NCBI GenBank assembly: GCA_036841525.1 | Contig: DAITVZ010000072.1 | Coordinates: forward strand, 1-23,261 | From: JAAYEA01 sp012689325 | GTDB lineage: Bacteria; Chloroflexota; Anaerolineae; JAAYEA01 | Direction: 5' to 3' | DNA length: 23,261 bases | Shown: piece by piece, positions 6,399 to 14,684 of the stretch | How positions within the stretch are numbered: the first letter of the stretch is position 1 | How the letters are laid out: the number at the start of each line of letters is the position of its first letter | The notes under the pieces: model-generated | What the model saw: the letters and a program-made list of their open reading frames with translations, nothing else | Told to the model about the DNA's origin: nothing | The model's database searches: none | Position numbers and translations under genes: made by a program

Positions 6399-8261
6399 GT
6401 GAAGAAATCCCTGATGGCCCTATGTGGACTGGTGGCGGCGGTGGCCCTGGCGGCCCTGCCGTCGTGTACCCGCGATGCCCCCGCGCCCTACGACCCCCTG
6501 ACCACCCCCGCCGCGACGGAGGCGGCGACGCCGCCTCAGGCCGCCGCCGAGGTCTCGGCCACCGCGGGCAAGACCCTGCCCTGCTATTCGATCTCGACCC
6601 CGCCCGTGCTGAACGGCGACCTGAGCGACTGGACGGCGGAGGGGATCGCCACGCTGGACCTCAATACCGCCGCCTTTGCCGCGGGCGCCATCGATAACGC
6701 CGCCGATCTCAGCGCCGAGATGCGCAGCCGCTGGGACAACGACTATGTCTATTTCGGGATCCGCGTGTGGGATGAGCGGCTGATCGCCGATAGCGGCACG
6801 CAGGTCTGGCACGACGACGGCATCGAGGTCGGGCTGGACGGCGCCTACGACCAGAACGCCTATGGCGTCGACGACCACCAGTACACCGTGCGCATCGACG
6901 GGCACCTGAGCGACCGCGGCGTGACCACCGCCTCGGTCATCGGCGACGTCACCGTACGGATCGCCACCCGCAGCGACGGCTATATCGTCGAGATGCGCGT
7001 CCCCATGACCCGGCTGGGGAGCGCTGCCGCGACCCTGGGGCGGCAAGTGGGCTTTACCCTGGGCATCCACGACGACGACAACGGCGGCCTCTATGACGCC
7101 TATATCATCTGGGAGGGCAACAACACCTATAACGGCGCGGCGCTCTTTGGCGCCCTCACCTTCGTCTCCTCCGGGCCCACGCCGACGCCCACCTCCAGCA
7201 TCACGCACACGCCCACCGTCTCGCGCACGCCCACCATCACCGGCACGCCGCCCACGCGCACGCCCACCCGCTCGCCCACGCACACCGTGCCGCCCACGGC
7301 CACGCCGACGCCCACCATCACCTCGTCGCCCACGCCCATGGCGGTGACGCTCTACCCGGCGGAGGATACGTTTCTCACCGCTTGGGACCCGACGGGCAAC
7401 TATCGCACCAGCTTTATCGCGCGCATCCGGCCGCCCGAGATGTCCGCCTTGCTCCAGTTCTACCTGCCCAACATCCCCACCAACGCCACGGTGCTGAACG
7501 CCGTCCTGCGCGTCTATACCATCCAGGGCGGGCCGCACCCGCTGCCGGTGAGCCTCTATCGGGTGCTCCGCCCCTGGAACGCCAGCGAGGCGAACTGGCT
7601 GCGCGGCAGCGTGACGCAGAACTGGGCCGACCCGGGCTGCCGCCGGCCGGGCGTGGACCACGCCGAGACGTTGGAGGGCTCCGTGTCCTTTGACGGCCTC
7701 AACAAGTATTTCGAGATCCCCGTCACCGAGATGGTGCAGAACTGGGTGAGCAACCCCAGCAACAACTATGGGCTGGTGATGCACGCGGGCGGCGGCATCG
7801 CCGTGGAATACGGCATCATCACCATCGATAACCCCGTGGTGGAGCTGCGTCCCCGGCTCACCTTCTCCTGGGCGCAACTGACCCCCACGGCGACGCCCAC
7901 CCATACGCGCACGCCGACCCGCACGCCTACGCCCACGGCCACGGGCACCGCCACCCACACGCCCACGCGCACCGCCTCCCCCTCGGCGACGCCCGGGTTG
8001 GACGCGCGGCTCGCCAGCCTGCGGGAGCAGGTGCGCCAGCTCGAGCAGCAGTTGGAGCGGCTGGTGGGCATCCTGAAGCAGGCGGGGAGCACGCCCACGC
8101 CCATCGGCCGGGCCACCGCCACCGCCACCGTCACCGCCACCCGCACGCCCATCGTGCCGCCCGAGCAGGAGGCCATCCTCCTGGACCGCCGCGTGCGCGA
8201 GCTGGAGCAGATGATCCTGCGTATCGAGACCATCCTGAAGCAGTTCAGCAAGCTACCGTAG
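6399..8261 (+). CDS. Secreted lipoprotein: CBM9-like domain, DNRLRE (CBM96-like) domain, coiled-coil modules
   Basis: The GTG start at 6399 is preferred over a GTG at 6378 because GAGGAG (6388-6393) precedes it and the peptide then begins MKKSLMALCG, a clean signal peptide ending ALPSC (Cys23). Of 620 residues, about 60-255 form a CBM9/DOMON-type sugar-binding domain (PPVLNGDLSDW; VWHDDGIEVGLDGAYD; VGFTLGIHDDD). A Thr-Pro linker (about 258-313) follows. Then comes a DNRLRE domain (about 314-491; DTFLTAWDPTGNY, RPWNASEANW, VQNWVSNPSNNYG). The rest alternates Thr-Pro linkers with two short heptad helices: about residues 534-564 (LEQQLERLVGILKQ) and 593-620 (RVRELEQMILRIETILKQFS). No catalytic domain is seen, so it is probably a binding or scaffold subunit on the cell surface. 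Two nt separate its stop from the next ATG. Confidence 0.82.
   Translation: MKKSLMALCGLVAAVALAALPSCTRDAPAPYDPLTTPAATEAATPPQAAAEVSATAGKTLPCYSISTPPVLNGDLSDWTAEGIATLDLNTAAFAAGAIDNAADLSAEMRSRWDNDYVYFGIRVWDERLIADSGTQVWHDDGIEVGLDGAYDQNAYGVDDHQYTVRIDGHLSDRGVTTASVIGDVTVRIATRSDGYIVEMRVPMTRLGSAAATLGRQVGFTLGIHDDDNGGLYDAYIIWEGNNTYNGAALFGALTFVSSGPTPTPTSSITHTPTVSRTPTITGTPPTRTPTRSPTHTVPPTATPTPTITSSPTPMAVTLYPAEDTFLTAWDPTGNYRTSFIARIRPPEMSALLQFYLPNIPTNATVLNAVLRVYTIQGGPHPLPVSLYRVLRPWNASEANWLRGSVTQNWADPGCRRPGVDHAETLEGSVSFDGLNKYFEIPVTEMVQNWVSNPSNNYGLVMHAGGGIAVEYGIITIDNPVVELRPRLTFSWAQLTPTATPTHTRTPTRTPTPTATGTATHTPTRTASPSATPGLDARLASLREQVRQLEQQLERLVGILKQAGSTPTPIGRATATATVTATRTPIVPPEQEAILLDRRVRELEQMILRIETILKQFSKLP
7179..7340 (+). 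repeat. Thr-Pro-rich linker, degenerate repeat
   Basis: ACGCCCAC(C/G)-type hexanucleotide-based repeats encode TPT, TPTIT and TPTRTPTRSP. Similar tracts occur at about 7882-7995 and 8088-8160 in the same gene. They separate folded modules. Confidence 0.7.
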
Positions 8262-8263
8262 AG

Positions 8264-11200
8264 ATGGATGACATGACCCAACCTTGGCTCCGGGGCTCCG
8301 CCCGCAACCGCATAGCGCTTCTGGCCGCGTCGCTGCTGATCGGCGTGCTGGCCGCCGGCTGCTCCCTGCTGCCCGGCCGGGAGCCCGCCGCCGAGGCGCC
8401 CGCTCCGGCCACCGGCGAGGCCCCGGACCGCGAGGTTGCGAGCGCGCTCGCCGTCGCGCCCTATTGGAAGGGCGTCGCCTTTTCCGCGCCGACCCTGGAC
8501 CAGACCACCCGCGACACGGTGCTGGCCGATCTCGGCGTCTCCTGGTGGTACTCGTGGGGCTATGAGGATAGCTTTTTCCGCGATACCCGCTTTGTGCCCA
8601 TGGTCTCCGCCGTGGATGGGGCCAGGTACGTCGGCGGGACCTGCGAGACGCCCGAATGTCTCGCCAACTATGCCCGCGCCTACCCGGGGCGCACCTGGCT
8701 GCTCTTTAACGAGCCGGAGCGGGCCACGGGAGCCAACATCGCGCCCGCCCTGGCCGCCAGCAAGGTGGACGGCCTGGTGGCCGCCATGCGCGCGGCCGAT
8801 CCCACCAGCAAGTTCTATTGCTGCGGCACCTGGACCGATGCGCAGGGCACCCAGTGGATGCGCGATTTCACCGCCGCGGTGACGGTCCCCGTGGACGGGG
8901 TGCACGTGCACGCCTACGACCCCGGCCACGCCGAGGGGCGGGCGCGCTCCCTGGAGAGCTTTTACGCTGAGATGCAGCGGCAGGACAAGGCCCGGGGCCT
9001 GCCCATCTGGATCACCGAGGTGGGATACCAGTGCAGCGAGGGCTCCTCCGAGTGGGTCCGCGACTGGCTCGCCATCCCCTTCTTTGACTGGTACCGCTGC
9101 GGCGGCGGCAGCGCCATGTACGAGCGGGTGGCCTGGTACACCACCAACCGCTCCCCGCGCAACTGGCTGGCCACCTACCTCTACGAGGATAACTGGACGC
9201 GGCGCCCGCTGGCCCACTATTACGCCCTCCTCGGCGAGATCCCCCCGGCGGTCCCGGCGCTGGGGAGCGTCCCCTCCGGCGAGCGGCTGCGGCTCAACAC
9301 CGTCGCCGACACTTATATCAACGCCTGGTACGTCGCCAACAACTATGGCCTGGAGAACGAGCTGGTGCTGCGCAGCACCAGCGTCAAGTCGATCCTGCTG
9401 CGCTTTGATACCACCGCCCTGGCCCAGCCGGCGGGCATCACCAAGGCGCGGCTGCTCTTGTACAACTCGCGCCCCGGCGGCGTCTCCATCAACCTGGATA
9501 TCCACCGCCTGCTGCGCCCCTGGGATGAGCTGACGGCCACCTGGCGGTTCGCCTCCGCCGACGTCTCCTGGTCGCAGCTCGGCGCCAACGGCATCGGCGT
9601 CGACCGCGCCGCGGCCAAGGAAGCGACGATCCTGCTGACTCCCTCCGGCGGCCCCTGGTATCAGGCCGACCTGACCAACCTGGTCAAGCAATGGGTGGCG
9701 GACCCGGCGGCCAACCATGGCCTCCTCCTGCGCACCGCCAGCGCCTCGGCGGCCGAGTATGGCTTTTCCTCCGCCGATCACCTCGACGCTTGCTGGCAGC
9801 CCTACCTGGAGGTCTGGTACGACGCGGGGATCGTCCCGCCGACGGCCACCCCGACGTTGACGCCGTTGCCCAGTGCGACGCCGACGTCGTCTTCGACACC
9901 GACGTCGTCCTCGACACCGACGNNNNNNNNNNNNNNNNNNNNNNNNNNNNNNNNNNNNNNNNNNNNNNNNNNNNNNNNNNNNNNNNNNNNNNNNNNNNNN
10001 NNNNNNNNNNNNNNNNNNNNNNTCTCCACCGGCACGCCGACCGGCGTTCCGGCCTCTGTGCAGACGGCCGTCGCTGGGCTGGAGGTCAGCGTCGCCGCGC
10101 TGGCCACCCGGGTGGCGGCGATCTCGGGCACGCTGAGCGGGGTCGGCGAGGTCTTTTGGCCCACCCCGGCGCCTACCACCGTGCCGCGCCCCGAGCTGGT
10201 GGCCTACCGCGTCCAGACGCCGCCGGTCATCGACGGCGACTTGGGCGAGTGGGGCGAGGTGGGCCAGCTCACCTTTAGCGCGGCCGCCGCCGACTATCAC
10301 TGGGGCAAGCCGCTGCTAGCCATGGACCCGCGGGCCGTGATCAGCGCCCGCTGGGACGACCGCAACCTATATCTCTCCTTCGCGGTGCGCGACGCGAGCA
10401 TCGTCACCGATAGTGGGACGCGCCATTGGCAGGACGACGGCATCGAGGTGGCCCTGGATGGCGCCTACGACCGGACCCCCGGCGGCCCGGGCGATTACCT
10501 CTTGACCTTCCGGCCGGACGGCGCCTTTACCAACATGGACCAGGCCGCGCCGGCGGTGGTCCGGGCGGTCGGCATCGGCGCCTCCGGCTATAACATGGAG
10601 CTGGCCATCCCGCTCGCCAGCCTCTCGTCCAAGACGGTGGCCGAGGGCGCCCGCATGGGCATCACCTTTGGCCTGCGCGACGATGACGACGGCGGCGATG
10701 TGGACGGCTATATCATCTGGAAGGGGAGCGACACCCTCCAGGGGCAGGCTGGCTTTGCCGACCTCCGCTTCACGGCGCAAGTGGCGCCGGCGGCGCCGGC
10801 TGTAGCGCCGGAGCGCTCGGCCGCCGAGGCGGAGGGCTCGGACGTGGGGAGCAAGGCCCTGAGCGGCGTGGTCAGCCTGCAACAGGGGATCAACGGCTAC
10901 ACTGGCGCGCAGGACACCTATCTCGTCGCCAGCGACTGCGCCGAGATCAACCTCTCCGGCGAGGGGAGCCTGGGGCTCAGCGACAACCCGAAGCGGCGCG
11001 TCCTGCTGCGCTACGACCTGACCACCGCCCTGCCGCGCAACGCCGTGGTTACCCAGGCCATCTTGAGCCTGCGCGCCTACGCCGGCGGCTGGAGCCGCAT
11101 GGACATCGACGTCTATCCGCTGCGCCGGGCCTGGAACGCCGCCGAGGCGACCTGGTCCCAGGCGGCGCACGGGCAGCCGTGGCGGACCGCCGGCGCCGAG

Positions 11201-11437
11201 GCCGCCGAGGACCGCAGCTTTTTGGTGGCCGCCACCAGCGCCGTCAACCTGCTGAACGTCTGGTACGACATGGACGTCACCAACCTGGTCAAGGGCTGGG
11301 CGGCCAACCCCGCCGCCAACTATGGCGTGATCGTCATCCCCCGCGCTGGGACCGTCTCCAGTTACGACTTTTACGCCGGTGAGTCGCCGCAACTAGGCTG
11401 GCGCCCCAAGCTCACGGTCTATTACACCGTGCCGTGA
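8264..11437 (+). CDS. Large multimodular lipoprotein: glycosidase-like core, two DNRLRE domains, CBM9-like domain (contains assembly gap)
   Basis: About 1057 codons if the 100-N gap has the stated size. Signal peptide with LAAGC (Cys33). Residues about 66-326 match the Glyco_hydro_cc/GH-A type catalytic core: WLLFNEPE gives acid/base candidate Glu150, IWITEVGY gives nucleophile candidate Glu252. DNRLRE domain 1 spans about 339-525 (RLLRPWDELTATW; VKQWVADPAANHG). A Thr/Ser/Pro linker holds the gap, then a heptad helix (about 598-632, VAALATRVAAIS). A CBM9-like domain follows at about 642-838 (PPVIDGDLGEW; HWQDDGIEVALDGAYD), then DNRLRE domain 2 at about 868-1057 (RAWNAAEATW; VKGWAANPAANYG). 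It is coupled 2 nt behind the previous gene; an in-frame ATG at 8273 is an alternative start. The frame is open on both sides of the gap, but continuity across it is unproven. Likely a surface glycan-degrading enzyme with binding modules. Confidence 0.78.
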   Translation: MDDMTQPWLRGSARNRIALLAASLLIGVLAAGCSLLPGREPAAEAPAPATGEAPDREVASALAVAPYWKGVAFSAPTLDQTTRDTVLADLGVSWWYSWGYEDSFFRDTRFVPMVSAVDGARYVGGTCETPECLANYARAYPGRTWLLFNEPERATGANIAPALAASKVDGLVAAMRAADPTSKFYCCGTWTDAQGTQWMRDFTAAVTVPVDGVHVHAYDPGHAEGRARSLESFYAEMQRQDKARGLPIWITEVGYQCSEGSSEWVRDWLAIPFFDWYRCGGGSAMYERVAWYTTNRSPRNWLATYLYEDNWTRRPLAHYYALLGEIPPAVPALGSVPSGERLRLNTVADTYINAWYVANNYGLENELVLRSTSVKSILLRFDTTALAQPAGITKARLLLYNSRPGGVSINLDIHRLLRPWDELTATWRFASADVSWSQLGANGIGVDRAAAKEATILLTPSGGPWYQADLTNLVKQWVADPAANHGLLLRTASASAAEYGFSSADHLDACWQPYLEVWYDAGIVPPTATPTLTPLPSATPTSSSTPTSSSTPTXXXXXXXXXXXXXXXXXXXXXXXXXXXXXXXXXXSTGTPTGVPASVQTAVAGLEVSVAALATRVAAISGTLSGVGEVFWPTPAPTTVPRPELVAYRVQTPPVIDGDLGEWGEVGQLTFSAAAADYHWGKPLLAMDPRAVISARWDDRNLYLSFAVRDASIVTDSGTRHWQDDGIEVALDGAYDRTPGGPGDYLLTFRPDGAFTNMDQAAPAVVRAVGIGASGYNMELAIPLASLSSKTVAEGARMGITFGLRDDDDGGDVDGYIIWKGSDTLQGQAGFADLRFTAQVAPAAPAVAPERSAAEAEGSDVGSKALSGVVSLQQGINGYTGAQDTYLVASDCAEINLSGEGSLGLSDNPKRRVLLRYDLTTALPRNAVVTQAILSLRAYAGGWSRMDIDVYPLRRAWNAAEATWSQAAHGQPWRTAGAEAAEDRSFLVAATSAVNLLNVWYDMDVTNLVKGWAANPAANYGVIVIPRAGTVSSYDFYAGESPQLGWRPKLTVYYTVP
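9881..9922 (+). repeat. 18-nt tandem repeat bordering the assembly gap
   Basis: CCGACGTCGTC(T/C)TCGACA occurs at 9881-9898 and 9899-9916, then CCGACG runs into the gap. It encodes PTSSST. A longer array than a read could span would explain the gap. Confidence 0.75.
9923..10022. other. Assembly gap of exactly 100 N
   Basis: Exactly 100 N is a conventional placeholder of unknown true length. It falls inside a Ser/Thr/Pro linker, so the number of repeat units and the reading frame across it are not determined. Confidence 0.95.
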
Positions 11438-11444
11438 GCCCCAA

Positions 11445-11478
11445 AGATTCGAGAGGTCTTCCTAGACCTCTCGAATCT
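11445..11478 (+). terminator. Perfect 15-bp hairpin after the lipoprotein operon
   Basis: AGATTCGAGAGGTCT (11445-11459), loop TCCT, exact reverse complement (11464-11478). It begins 8 nt after the stop. No T-tract follows, so termination may be inefficient or need a factor. Confidence 0.6.
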
Positions 11479-11483
11479 GCCGT

Positions 11484-11512
11484 TTGCCCTTCCGCGCCAA
11501 CCGCGCTATCCT
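11484..11512 (+). promoter_or_regulatory. Putative promoter for addB-addA
   Basis: TTGCCC (11484-11489), 17-bp spacer, TATCCT (11507-11512). It is placed directly after the hairpin. It predicts a very short leader of about 10 nt that still includes GGAGG (11519-11523). Confidence 0.45.
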
Positions 11513-11528
11513 GAGGGCGGAGGGACGC

Positions 11529-14500
11529 ATGGCCATCCACCTCATGATCGCGCCTGCCGCCAGCGGAAAAACCCACCGGTGCATCCAGCGCTTGAAGGAG
11601 CTGCGCGCCTCGGCGAGCGCCGGACCCTTGGCGCCCGTCTGGGTCTGCCTGCCCAACGCGCTCCAAGTGAGCGCCTTTCGCGCCCGCCTGGCCGCCGAGG
11701 GCGGGCTGCTGGGCATCCGCAGCGGTGCCTTTGGCTCCTTCTACCGCGACCTGTTGAGCCGCGGGCCGCTCATTCCCCGGCCCCAACTCGCCGCCGCCGC
11801 CCAATACCGCGTGCTGCGCGTCCTGGCGGAGGAGGCGGCCCGCCGCGGCGAGTTACCCCACTATGGCCCCATCGCCGCCAAGCCCGGCTTTTGCCAGGAG
11901 CTCCTCTCCTTGATCCGCGAGCTGAAAGCCCTGTACATTCGCCCGGCGGAGTTGGCGCGGCTCTGGGGGGATGGCGCCCCGGCCCAGCGCGACTTGGCGG
12001 CGCTTTACGCCCGCTATCAGGGCTGGCTGGAGGCCCACGGCTGGGCCGACGAGGAGGAGCTCGGCTGGCAGGCCCTCGACGCGCTGGACGAGTCGCCCGA
12101 CCTGGGCCGCGACCTGGCGCTGCTGTTGGTGGACGGCTTTGACCACCTGGACGAGGTGCAGCTCCGCGCCCTCGCGCGACTGGGCCAGCGGGTCGGCGAG
12201 CTGTGCATCACCCTGACCGGCCAGGCCGGGCCCGCTCGGCTGGCCCAGCGCCGCTTCGACCGCGCGCGGGAGGCGCTGGAGGCCCGCCTGGGCGTCTCGC
12301 CGACCTACGAGGACGCGGAGGCGCGGCTCCACCCCGCGCTGGCCCGCCTGGAGCGGCACATTTTCGACATCGCGCCGCCCCACCTCCCCGACGGCCAGGG
12401 GGCCATCGCATTCCTGGAGGCCACCGATCCGCCGGGCGAGGCCCGCGAGGCGTTGCGCTGGCTCAAGGCGCGCGTCGTCCAGGATGGCTATTCGCCCGGC
12501 CAGGTCGCCTTGCTGGCCCGCGACCTGGGCCCCTACCGCTCCTATCTCCGCGAGGCCGCCGCCGAGTTCGGCCTCCCCCTCCGCCTGGCCGACCAGGAGC
12601 CGCTGGCCAGCAACCCTTGCATCGCCGCCCTCTTGGACTTGCTGGCGCTGGCCTTGCGGGATTGGCCCTGGCGGCAGGTGGTGGACGCCTGGCGCAGCCC
12701 CTACCTGGATTGGGGCGGCCTCGGCGTCGAGATCGCCCCGGCGGACGCCGACCGGCTGGCCGCCGCGGCCCACTGGGGGCAGGTGGTGCAGGGGCGCGCG
12801 GCCTGGCAGGAGACCCTCGCGCGCCTGGCCCGTCCCATCGCCGAGGCCGCCGGCGATGACGAGTCCCGCGAGGCGCCCTTCCCGCCGGAGGAGGGGCAGC
12901 GGCTGCTCTCCCTCTGGCAGGGCTTTGTCCGGGCGGTGGAGCCGCCGCCGCTGGGGACCGTCGCCGAGCAGATCCGCTGGGTCGAGGAGCGGATCGGCCC
13001 GCTGCCGGATGAGGAGGATGAGGGCGAGGGTGGCGCGAGCCTGCGCCTGGGGCAGCGCGCCCAGCACCCCGACCCCGCGATCCAGCGGCGGGACGAGCGC
13101 GCGCTCCACGCCTTCAAGGAGGTGCTGCGGGGCCTCTGGCTGGCCGCCGAGACCGTCGGCGCTGCCGAGGCCGTCGGCGCTGCCGACCCAGCGCCCTATG
13201 CCCGCTTCTGGGCGGACCTCTCCGGCGCCGTGGCCGCCGCGACCTATGCGCTGCCGGAGGACGACGACGGGCCCGGAGCCCGCTCCATCCTGGCCTCTGA
13301 CGTGCACCACGCCCGCGGGCTCGCCTTTGACGCGGTGGCGCTCATCGGGCTGGCCGAGGGCGCCTTCCCCCGGCCCCGGCGCGAGGACCCCCTGTTCCCC
13401 GACGCCGAGCGAGAGCGGCTGGGCGCCCCCCTGGAGAGCGAGGAGCCCACCCTCTTTTACGAGGCGATCACCCGCGCGCGCAGCCACTTGCTGTTCACGC
13501 GCCCGCGCCTGGCCGAGGACGGCGCGCCCTGGGAGCCCTCGCCTTTCTGGGAGGCCGCGCGGGGCCTCCTGGACGCCCCCGACGTGCGGGTGGTCCGCGC
13601 GGGTCAGCCGCGGGAGGGCGACGCCGCCTCCGCCGCCGAGTGGCTGCTGACCCTCGCCGCCTCTGGGGCCGCCGCCGACGCCTCCACGCCGGACTGGAAT
13701 GCTGCGGACTGGGAGCACGTCGCTTGGGGCGCCGAGATCTGGCGGGCCCGCCAGGCTCCGGAGCCGCAGGGGGCGCACGAGGGCGACGCGGCGGCGCTGG
13801 CGCCCGCGCTGGCGGCGCGCTATGGCCCGGCGCACACCTGGAGCGCCAGCCAGCTGGAGGCTTACGGCTCCTGCCCCTTCCGCTTTTACGTCTCGTATGC
13901 CCTGGGGCTGGAGCCCGTCGCGCCGCCGGCGGAGGGGCTGGACTTCGCGCAACTGGGCTCGCTCTATCACCGCCTGCTGGAGCAGTGCTATCGCCGCGCC
14001 CGGCCCGATTTCTCCCTCGAGGCGCTGCTGGCGGCGCTGGCCGAGCTAGCCCCCGCCGAGCTGCAGGCCGCGCCGGAGCGTTACGGCTTTCGCCCCACCG
14101 GCTGGTGGGCGTTGCATCAGGAGGAGGTCCAGCGCGACGTGGAGGCGACCCTGCGCGCGCTGGCCGAGCTGGGCGGCTATGCCCCGCTCCGGCTGGAGCA
14201 GCCCTACGGCTATGGCAAATGGCCTCCGTTGCTGCTGGCGGACCCGGCGAGTTCGGACGAGCCGATCCGCCTGCGCGGCTATATCGACCGCATCGACGCC
14301 AGCCCGGCCGGCCACCTGCGCGTCATCGACTACAAGTCCTTTGGCGCGTCCGGGTCCATTGCGGCCAAGCACCTGCTGGAGGGGACGCGCTTGCAGCTCC
14401 CGCTCTATGCCCTGGCCGCCCAGGAGGCGCTGGGGCTGGGCCAGGTGCGCGCGGGCTTTTATTGGCTCGTCCGCCAGGGCGAGGCCAGCAGCCTCAGGCT

Positions 14501-14681
14501 GGAGGGCTACGGCGAGGGGCCGGAGGACGCCGCGCGCCAGGCCAGCGACCACGTCCGCCGCTACGTCGCCGCCATCCGCGCCGGCGAGTTCCCGCCGCAC
14601 CCCCCCGCCGACGGCTGCCCCGGCTATTGCCCGGCCGCCGCCTTTTGCTGGCGATTGGGCCAGCGCAACTCATGGAGATAG
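11529..14681 (+). CDS. addB: ATP-dependent helicase/nuclease subunit B (AddB-like)
   Basis: The 1050-residue product carries a Walker A at 8-15 (APAASGKT) and UvrD-like but degenerate helicase segments (GLAFDAVALIGLAEGAFP; LFYEAITRARSHLLF). It ends in a PD-(D/E)XK nuclease of the Cas4/RecB type: Asp920/Asp923 in YIDRID, and Asp934-Tyr-Lys936 in VIDYKS. Four cysteines fit the iron-sulphur staple of AddB: Cys782 (YGSCPFRFY) before the nuclease and Cys1030, Cys1034, Cys1040 after it. With AddA it resects double-strand break ends before RecA loading. ATG at 11529 is chosen for GGAGG (11519-11523); an upstream TTG at 11484 lies inside the promoter. Three nt separate its stop from the addA start, implying translational coupling. 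A duplicated 6-residue VGAAEA segment (13153-13188) lies in an insert near residue 545. Confidence 0.87.
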   Translation: MAIHLMIAPAASGKTHRCIQRLKELRASASAGPLAPVWVCLPNALQVSAFRARLAAEGGLLGIRSGAFGSFYRDLLSRGPLIPRPQLAAAAQYRVLRVLAEEAARRGELPHYGPIAAKPGFCQELLSLIRELKALYIRPAELARLWGDGAPAQRDLAALYARYQGWLEAHGWADEEELGWQALDALDESPDLGRDLALLLVDGFDHLDEVQLRALARLGQRVGELCITLTGQAGPARLAQRRFDRAREALEARLGVSPTYEDAEARLHPALARLERHIFDIAPPHLPDGQGAIAFLEATDPPGEAREALRWLKARVVQDGYSPGQVALLARDLGPYRSYLREAAAEFGLPLRLADQEPLASNPCIAALLDLLALALRDWPWRQVVDAWRSPYLDWGGLGVEIAPADADRLAAAAHWGQVVQGRAAWQETLARLARPIAEAAGDDESREAPFPPEEGQRLLSLWQGFVRAVEPPPLGTVAEQIRWVEERIGPLPDEEDEGEGGASLRLGQRAQHPDPAIQRRDERALHAFKEVLRGLWLAAETVGAAEAVGAADPAPYARFWADLSGAVAAATYALPEDDDGPGARSILASDVHHARGLAFDAVALIGLAEGAFPRPRREDPLFPDAERERLGAPLESEEPTLFYEAITRARSHLLFTRPRLAEDGAPWEPSPFWEAARGLLDAPDVRVVRAGQPREGDAASAAEWLLTLAASGAAADASTPDWNAADWEHVAWGAEIWRARQAPEPQGAHEGDAAALAPALAARYGPAHTWSASQLEAYGSCPFRFYVSYALGLEPVAPPAEGLDFAQLGSLYHRLLEQCYRRARPDFSLEALLAALAELAPAELQAAPERYGFRPTGWWALHQEEVQRDVEATLRALAELGGYAPLRLEQPYGYGKWPPLLLADPASSDEPIRLRGYIDRIDASPAGHLRVIDYKSFGASGSIAAKHLLEGTRLQLPLYALAAQEALGLGQVRAGFYWLVRQGEASSLRLEGYGEGPEDAARQASDHVRRYVAAIRAGEFPPHPPADGCPGYCPAAAFCWRLGQRNSWR
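13153..13188 (+). repeat. 18-nt tandem duplication within addB
   Basis: CCGTCGGCGCTGCCGA(G/C)(G/C) occurs twice (13153-13170 and 13171-13188). In frame, it lengthens a probable surface loop by six residues. Confidence 0.7.
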
Positions 14682-14684
14682 CGC

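Noticed and set aside
7766..10300. Very long antisense open frame (844 codons, - strand) spanning the second and third lipoproteins
   Set aside because: It mirrors clearly coding + strand modules, crosses the N gap, has low-complexity Gly/Arg/Val composition and no recognisable domain; a product of high GC.
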